From: Marinibacterium sp050389775
GTDB taxonomy: Bacteria > Pseudomonadota > Alphaproteobacteria > Rhodobacterales > Rhodobacteraceae
Direction of reading: 5' to 3'
NCBI RefSeq assembly: GCF_050389775.1
Contig: NZ_CP177144.1
Coordinates: 372,001 to 436,000 of the forward strand
DNA: 64,000 nt
Part shown: in pieces, positions 58,880 to 64,000 of the stretch
Layout: every line of letters begins with the position of its first letter
Numbering within the stretch: position 1 is the stretch's first letter
Notes under the pieces: generated by a model
The model's database searches: none
What the model was told of the DNA's origin: nothing
What the model saw: only the letters and a program-made list of their open reading frames with translations
Position numbers and translations under genes: made by a program

Positions 58880-60145
58880 TTACCCGTTCGTCTTCAGGAC
58901 GGAGCCCGCCAGGTAGAGCGACCCGCAGATCACGATGCGCTCGGCATCACCGGCCGATGCCAGCGCCGCTTCGGTCGTGGGCGCGGTGTCGGCGTCCAGG
59001 CCGGCGGCGCGGGCACGGCTGGCCAGGACCTCCGGGTCCAGCCCGTTGTCCTCGCCCGGGATCGGCACCGCGATCAGCCGCAGCGCGTGGTCCGCCAGGG
59101 GCGCCAGGAAGCCGCTGCAATCCTTGGTGTTCATCATGCCCGCGATCAGCACCGTCGGCCGGGCCGGCAGGCTGGCCAGCAACGCGCCGAGCGCGATGCC
59201 CGCGGCCGGGTTGTGGCCGCCGTCCAGCCAGAGCTCGCGCTCGCCCGCGGCCTCGACCAGCGGGCCGGTGGCCAGGCGCTGCATCCGCGCCGGCCAGGTC
59301 ACGTCGCGCATCGCCGCCGCACAGCCGGCCTCGTCCACGCCCAGGCTCCGCAGAACGGTCAGTGCCGCCCCGGCATTGTCATGCTGGTGCCGGCCGCGCA
59401 GGGCCGGCAGGGGCAGGTCCAGCAGGCCGCGTTCGTCCTGGTAGACCAGCCGGCCGTGTTCCTCTGAGACGTGCCAATCCTCGCCCTGCACCAGCAGCGG
59501 CGCCCCGGCCCGGGCCGCCACGCGTTCGATCACCGCCATGGCCCGCTCGTCCTGGCGGCTGACCACGCAGGGCACGCCCGGCTTGATGATCCCGGCTTTC
59601 TCGCCGGCAATCGCCTCGATCGTGTCGCCCAGGAAGGCCTCGTGGTCCATCGACACCGGCGTGATCACCGTGGCCACAGGCGCGTCGACCACGTTGGTCG
59701 CATCCAGCCGGCCGCCCAGGCCGACCTCCAGCAGGGTGTAATCGGCCGGCGTCTCGGCAAAGGCCAGCAGGGCCGCGCAGGTCGTGATCTCGAAATAGGT
59801 GATCTCGACCCCGCCATTGGCCGCATAACACCGATCCAGCGCATCGGTCAGCGCCGCTTCGGAAATCAGCTCGCCGGCCAGGCGCACCCGTTCGTGGAAC
59901 CGCGCCAGGTGCGGCGAGGTATAGGCATGAACCCTTTTGCCCGCGCCTTCCAGCCCGGCCCGGATCATGGCCTGTGTCGAGCCCTTGCCGTTGGTCCCGG
60001 CGATGTGGATCACCGGGGGCAGGCGCCGTTCGGGGTTGTCCAGGGCGCCCAGCAGACGCCACATCCGGTCCAGGGTGAGATCGATCACCTTGGGGTGCAG
60101 GGTCATCATCCGTTCGAGGATGAGATCCGAGCCCTGGCCGCTCAT
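58880..60145 (-). CDS. folC: Folylpolyglutamate synthase / dihydrofolate synthase
   Basis: FolC adds glutamate to dihydropteroate and to reduced folates. The 421-residue protein has the Mur-ligase-type P-loop HIAGTNGKGSTQAMIRAGLE (about residues 48-60), the loop AYTSPHLARFHERVRLAGEL, VGLGGRLDATNVVDAPVATV with the Mg-binding region, GEKAGIIKPGVPCV, and WLDGGHNPAAGIALGALL. The order is accD then folC on the minus strand with a 7-bp gap, a common pair in bacteria. Confidence 0.95.
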   Translation of the reverse strand: MSGQGSDLILERMMTLHPKVIDLTLDRMWRLLGALDNPERRLPPVIHIAGTNGKGSTQAMIRAGLEGAGKRVHAYTSPHLARFHERVRLAGELISEAALTDALDRCYAANGGVEITYFEITTCAALLAFAETPADYTLLEVGLGGRLDATNVVDAPVATVITPVSMDHEAFLGDTIEAIAGEKAGIIKPGVPCVVSRQDERAMAVIERVAARAGAPLLVQGEDWHVSEEHGRLVYQDERGLLDLPLPALRGRHQHDNAGAALTVLRSLGVDEAGCAAAMRDVTWPARMQRLATGPLVEAAGERELWLDGGHNPAAGIALGALLASLPARPTVLIAGMMNTKDCSGFLAPLADHALRLIAVPIPGEDNGLDPEVLASRARAAGLDADTAPTTEAALASAGDAERIVICGSLYLAGSVLKTNG

Positions 60146-60152
60146 CCTGCGA

Positions 60153-61124
60153 TCACTCGGCCGGTTTGGCGGGGTTGGCCGGGGCGTCGCCCGGAGCCGC
60201 CTCCGCCGCCCCGTCGGTCGTGGCCGGGGCCAGTTCCTCGGGGTCCGGCGGGGGCAGGTCGCCCTTGATCGCCGGGGGCATGTTCAGCAGCATCCGCGTG
60301 ATGGTGATCAGCTCTTCACGCAGCTCCATCCGGTGGGTCACCCGGTCGAGCATGCCGTGATCCAGCAGGTATTCCGCCCGCTGGAAGCCCTCGGGCAGCT
60401 TTTCGCGGATGGTCTGTTCGATCACCCGCGGCCCGGCAAAGCAGATCAGCGCGTTGGGCTCGGCGATATGCACGTCGCCCAGCATGGCATAAGACGCCGT
60501 CACCCCGCCCGTCGTCGGATGGGTCAGCACGACGATATAGGGCAGGCCCGCTTCCTTGACCATTTCCACGGCCACGGTCGTGCGGGGCATCTGCATCAGC
60601 GACAGGATGCCTTCCTGCATCCGCGCCCCGCCGGCGGCGGAAAACAGGATCAGCGGACGGCGCAGCTTCACGGCCTCCTGGGCCGCGGCAATTATCGCAT
60701 TGCCCACGTACATGCCCATCGACCCGGCCATGAACGAGAAATCCTGCGCCGCGGCCACGATCGGCGTGCGGCCCATCTCGCCGGTGGCCACCAGCATGGC
60801 TTCCTTCTCGCCGGTGCCCTTCTGGGCCGCGCGCATGCGGTCGGGATATTTCTTCTGGTCGCGGAAATGCAGCGGGTCGGCCTTGGGTTCGGGCACGGCG
60901 ATCTCGGTGAAGATGCCGCCGTCGAACAGGTCCGCGAACCGGGCGCGCGGGGTCAGCGCCATGTGGTGGTTGCAATTGCTGCAGACGTTCAGGTTGTCCG
61001 TCAGCTCGCGGTGGAACAGCATCGTGCCGCATTCCGAGCACTTGTGCCACAGGTTCTCGGGTGTTTCGCGCCGCGAGAAGATCGAATTGATCCGCGGCCG
61101 GACGAAGTTGTTGATCCAGTTCAT
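60153..61124 (-). CDS. accD: Acetyl-CoA carboxylase, carboxyltransferase beta subunit
   Basis: AccD with AccA transfers CO2 from biotin to acetyl-CoA, starting fatty acid synthesis. The 323-residue protein begins MNWINNFVRPRINSIF and has the four-cysteine zinc finger (KCSECGTMLFHREL; VCSNCNHHMALTPRARF). The CoA-binding core includes SFMAGSMGMYVGNAIIAAAQ, LFSAAGGARMQEGILSLMQM and VVLTHPTTGGVTASYAMLGD. The C-terminal tail (about 35 residues, Pro/Ala rich) is longer than in E. coli, as in many alphaproteobacteria. Confidence 0.96.
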   Translation of the reverse strand: MNWINNFVRPRINSIFSRRETPENLWHKCSECGTMLFHRELTDNLNVCSNCNHHMALTPRARFADLFDGGIFTEIAVPEPKADPLHFRDQKKYPDRMRAAQKGTGEKEAMLVATGEMGRTPIVAAAQDFSFMAGSMGMYVGNAIIAAAQEAVKLRRPLILFSAAGGARMQEGILSLMQMPRTTVAVEMVKEAGLPYIVVLTHPTTGGVTASYAMLGDVHIAEPNALICFAGPRVIEQTIREKLPEGFQRAEYLLDHGMLDRVTHRMELREELITITRMLLNMPPAIKGDLPPPDPEELAPATTDGAAEAAPGDAPANPAKPAE

Positions 61125-61184
61125 TCAGGCGCCCCTCGCTTGGCGTTCGGGGGGTGAGATATGCTGCATGGCCGGCAAATGCAA

Positions 61185-62114
61185 TCAGCGCCGCAGGGCA
61201 AGGCGCGCGGCCAGCCACGAGACCAGCATCATGGCGAAATCGACCGGCAGCCAGGCCCGGACCATGGCCGGATCGATGCTGGCCGTCGGGCTGACGAACA
61301 GGGCCAGGCCGCTCATGCTGTCGGTCACCGAAATCAGCAGCAGGGCCACGACGTTATTGGCCAGGTGCACGGCAATGGCCGGGCCCAGCGTGCCGGCCCG
61401 GGCGGTCAGATCGGCCATCAGCATGCCGAAGACCGCCGCCCAGCCGGCCACCAGCAGGGCATTTTCGCCGGCCTCCGATGGCACGTAATGGCCCGAGGCA
61501 AAGAGCAGCGAGGGCAGGCCGATCCAGATCAGCGGGTTGTCGAACCGGGCGGCCAGCTGCTGTTGCAGGTAGCCGCGAAACAGCACTTCCTCGGCCCCGA
61601 CCTGGATGACCAGGGCCACCAGCGACAGGGGCAGCAGGGCCAGCCAGGCCGGCAGGGTCATGTTGGGTTCCAGCGCCAGGCCGGTCTCGTAGGGCGGCAG
61701 CAGGACCAGGACCAGGCCGACCAGCCCCAGCATCATCAGCACGGCGCGGAACTGGGCCAGGGCCGGGCGCAGCGGGCCGATCAGGCTGGCAAAGCCCCGG
61801 CCATGCAGGGCGCCGACGGCCAGCCCGGCGCCCAGGGCGAAGAACCCGAAGGTGCACAGCAGGACCAGCAGCGCGGCCGGGCTGCGCCCCGGCGGCCCGC
61901 CGGCGGCGATATCGCCATGCCAGAACCCCGGCACCAGGGCCGACAGCACCACGGCCATCAGGGCATTCAGCGCCAGCCCGACCGCCGCGACCAGCACCAG
62001 CCCCAGCGGCAGGCGCCACAGCTCAGCCCGGGCCCGGGCCGGGGCGACAAAGGCCGCATGGGCGGACCAGCCGCCGGGGCCGGCGACCGCGGAAGAGGAG
62101 GCGGGATCAGGCAT
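61185..62114 (-). CDS. CPBP-family intramembrane metalloprotease
   Basis: A 309-residue membrane protein with about eight helices. The CPBP/Abi motif 1 is EEVLFRG in IQVGAEEVLFRGYLQQQLAA, with a second His in SLLFASGHYVPSEAGEN and a third motif AIAVHLANNVVALLL. These supply the Glu and His residues of Rce1-like proteases. Bacterial members process peptides or act in envelope regulation; the substrate is unknown. The ATG at 62114 overlaps the ABC protein stop by eight bases, indicating co-transcription. Confidence 0.9.
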   Translation of the reverse strand: MPDPASSSAVAGPGGWSAHAAFVAPARARAELWRLPLGLVLVAAVGLALNALMAVVLSALVPGFWHGDIAAGGPPGRSPAALLVLLCTFGFFALGAGLAVGALHGRGFASLIGPLRPALAQFRAVLMMLGLVGLVLVLLPPYETGLALEPNMTLPAWLALLPLSLVALVIQVGAEEVLFRGYLQQQLAARFDNPLIWIGLPSLLFASGHYVPSEAGENALLVAGWAAVFGMLMADLTARAGTLGPAIAVHLANNVVALLLISVTDSMSGLALFVSPTASIDPAMVRAWLPVDFAMMLVSWLAARLALRR

Positions 62115-64000
62115 CTTCGGCATCATAGGTGATCTCGTCCAGCGCGTCGCCCTCGGCCTCGGAAATGATGCGCTTGACGTCGACGCCCCGGCTGTCGAGG
62201 AACCCGACCAGCGACGACAGGTGCCCGGCCACGGTTTCCAGCAGCGCCACGGCCACGGTCGCATCGGCCTCGATCACGTCGCGGAACTCCTCGGCCCCGA
62301 TCCGCAGGAAGCGCGACGGCTCGACGGCCACGAGGTCCATCACCCGGTTGCTGCGCTCGATGATCGACAGGTCGCCGATCACCCGGCCCGGCTCGACCAC
62401 CGTGATCGGCTTGTCCTCGGGCCCCGCATCGGGCCAGCGCAGCTCGGCCCGGCCCTTCATGCACAGGTAGACCGCATCGGCCACCTGGCCGGCGCGAAAG
62501 ATCACCTTGCCCGGCTTGACCCGATACCAACTGGCCGAAAAGGCCAGCAGCCGCTGGTTGCGCGCGTCCAGCCGCGAGAACAGCTCGGTCGCGGCAATGG
62601 CCCGCAGCTTGTGGCGGAATTCCTCGCTGCCCTCGTCCTCGTCCGCCCCGGGCATGCGCGCGCCGTCGATCCGGCCGTCGGACAGGCGCACGACCATGTC
62701 GTATTCGCCGGGATTGCGGAAATGGCGTTCCATGAAGACCATCGTGGCCTTGGGCAGCAATTCGCGCAGGTTGGTCCGCGCCGCGGCCCGGGCCTCGGAA
62801 TCGTGGCTTTCAAGCACCCGGTCAAAGATCAGGATGTCGGGCCGTTTCAGCGCCGCACGGCTGAAGGCCGCCCGTTCCTGCAGGGTCTTGGGCAGGTTGG
62901 CCCCGCCGATCCCGGTCTGCAGGTCGAATATCAGCCGGGCGATGCGCCAGCGCAGGCCCTCGTCGCTGAGCACCTCGCCGACCACCGCCTCGACCTCGTC
63001 GCTGCGCGCCCCGGCATGTATCGACACCCGGCCATAGAGCGCGTTTTCCAGCACCGTCAGCCGGGGCAGGTAGGCATCGGGGGCGACCGGCACGAAAAGC
63101 TGGCCCGAGATGTCGCGCAGCGTGTCACGGTGGGTCTTGCGCACGCGGACGATCTTGTCCTTCAGCCGGTCGGGGAAATCCGATCCGATCTGTTCGGCCG
63201 TCAGGGTGAACGGCACGGTCATCAGCAAGAGTTCATCCTCGTCGCCCAGGGCATCGTTGCCCCCGGCCCGGCGCCGGCTGACGATGTCCAGCAGGCGCAC
63301 GTAGATCTCGGGGTCGAGCCCCACGCGCCGGAACAGCGGGTGGTCGATGCCGTCATGGCCAAAGGTCCGGTGCAGCGTGTCGATGACCGACTGGCCGATG
63401 TTCAGCGCCTCAAGGCCCAGCCCCTCGGAATTGAGCAGGTCGCGGAACAGCCGGGCCTGGGCCAGGCCTTCGGACGGCATCGGCGTGCGCGGCGCGGCAA
63501 ACAGCAGGTTGCCCCCCAGCGGCACCGCCGGGTTGAAGGCATCGGGGTCGAAGCGGAAGACGATGTCGTCCAGCCCGCGGTCGACGATGCGTTCATGCAC
63601 CGCGTCGCGCAGGCCGACGATGGCCCGGGTCAGCTCGGGATAGGCCTCGGGCGAGACCTTGAGCTGCAGCGCCCCGTGAAAGATCTCGTCGTCCTGGCCG
63701 ATGGCCTGGATCAGCTTGAACCACCAGCTGCCGATGTCGTCGCCGTCGGCATAGCCCCCGATCGACGGGTCCAGCCAGTCCGACAACAGCGGGTCGGGGC
63801 TGTTGCCCGACCGCATGGCCTCGATCCCGGCCCGGCTCTTGGCCCAGTCGGGATCATGCGCCGCGCCGGGATGCATGGCAAAGGGCATCAGCAGGTTCTG
63901 CCCCAGCGTGCCGTCGAAGAGATAGGGCTGGGAATGGGCATAGCCCACCCGCGCGGCAATCACCGCCTGGTGCAGGGTCGACAGGTCGCGCCCGCCGATC
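62107..64000 (-). CDS. ABC-type ATPase with C-terminal cyclic-nucleotide-binding domain (partial)
   Basis: The 5' part lies beyond the window; about 630 residues are visible. A Q-loop-like VGYAHSQPYLFDGTLGQNLL opens the fragment. About 300 residues of insertion separate it from the rest of the ATPase: VLENALYG, a degenerate signature (GGANLPKTLQERAAFSRAAL) and Walker B ILIFDRVLES, where Arg replaces the catalytic Glu. From about 160 residues before the end is a cNMP-binding domain (SWYRVKPGKVIFRAGQVADA; VIGDLSIIERSNRVMDLVAV). A transmembrane exporter domain and Walker A are expected upstream. Degenerate motifs suggest weak or no ATP hydrolysis. Confidence 0.82.
   Translation of the reverse strand, partial: IGGRDLSTLHQAVIAARVGYAHSQPYLFDGTLGQNLLMPFAMHPGAAHDPDWAKSRAGIEAMRSGNSPDPLLSDWLDPSIGGYADGDDIGSWWFKLIQAIGQDDEIFHGALQLKVSPEAYPELTRAIVGLRDAVHERIVDRGLDDIVFRFDPDAFNPAVPLGGNLLFAAPRTPMPSEGLAQARLFRDLLNSEGLGLEALNIGQSVIDTLHRTFGHDGIDHPLFRRVGLDPEIYVRLLDIVSRRRAGGNDALGDEDELLLMTVPFTLTAEQIGSDFPDRLKDKIVRVRKTHRDTLRDISGQLFVPVAPDAYLPRLTVLENALYGRVSIHAGARSDEVEAVVGEVLSDEGLRWRIARLIFDLQTGIGGANLPKTLQERAAFSRAALKRPDILIFDRVLESHDSEARAAARTNLRELLPKATMVFMERHFRNPGEYDMVVRLSDGRIDGARMPGADEDEGSEEFRHKLRAIAATELFSRLDARNQRLLAFSASWYRVKPGKVIFRAGQVADAVYLCMKGRAELRWPDAGPEDKPITVVEPGRVIGDLSIIERSNRVMDLVAVEPSRFLRIGAEEFRDVIEADATVAVALLETVAGHLSSLVGFLDSRGVDVKRIISEAEGDALDEITYDAEDA

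Overview
This is a high-GC window (by eye about two-thirds G+C) from an alphaproteobacterium, most likely a member of the Rhodobacteraceae. The evidence is the gene content and its grouping: leuB, asd and a beta-carbonic anhydrase; folC beside accD; DUF2794 and DUF1285 proteins; a MoxR-DUF58-DUF4159 operon; and the Anbu peptidase operon. Genes are packed tightly, with many ATGA, GTGA and TGATG stop/start overlaps. I see no rRNA, CRISPR array, intact insertion sequence or prophage. One tRNA (Pro, CGG) is present.

Layout. 1-5.3 kb: an epimerase-like protein divergent from a LysR regulator, leuB, an aquaporin, a DMT-family transporter and tRNA-Pro. 5.8-15.1 kb: one nine-gene operon with a GntR/FCD regulator, a complete Dpp/Opp-type ABC importer, an SDR dehydrogenase, a polysaccharide-deacetylase-fold hydrolase and a gamma-glutamyltranspeptidase. 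15.4-26.7 kb: a cyanuric acid/biuret catabolic island (below). 26.8-32.6 kb: a YjhX-like protein, a 2-oxoglutarate/Fe(II) oxygenase, and a divergent polyamine-type ABC importer. 32.7-36.3 kb: a small secreted protein and a cueR-copA copper-efflux operon with a recognisable CueR promoter. 36.9-40.9 kb: Anbu peptidase, transglutaminase, alpha-E protein and circularly permuted ATP-grasp. 41-44 kb: an HpaR-like regulator, a PLP decarboxylase and an HpaI-like aldolase. 44.1-50.7 kb: asd, small proteins, carbonic anhydrase, an M17 aminopeptidase and an NlpC/P60 hydrolase. 50.8-58.7 kb: DUF1285 and the MoxR operon. 58.9-64 kb (minus strand): folC, accD, a CPBP protease, and the 3' part of a large ABC/cyclic-nucleotide-binding protein cut by the window edge.

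The most interesting region is 15.4-26.7 kb. It encodes a ring-opening amidohydrolase with all three Lys/Ser pairs of cyanuric acid hydrolase, a biuret hydrolase with its Asp/Lys/Cys triad, an allophanate hydrolase with its Lys/Ser/Ser triad, a second isochorismatase-like hydrolase, a formamidase-like enzyme, a cupin, and a BMP-type (nucleoside-family) ABC importer. Together these would import cyanuric acid or a relative and break it down to CO2 and ammonia through biuret, without the AtzE/G/H proteins. A LysR gene sits between the two transcription units. Two almost identical 23-bp palindromes, AGCGGTGC-N7-GCACCGCT, each containing a T-N11-A LysR box, lie one in front of each unit.

A second theme is that several intergenic spacers carry degenerate short tandem repeats of 27-36 bp (5.36, 36.5-36.8, 47.77 and 53.56 kb), one of them inside an otherwise overlapping operon. 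These are not CRISPR repeats and I cannot assign them to a known family.
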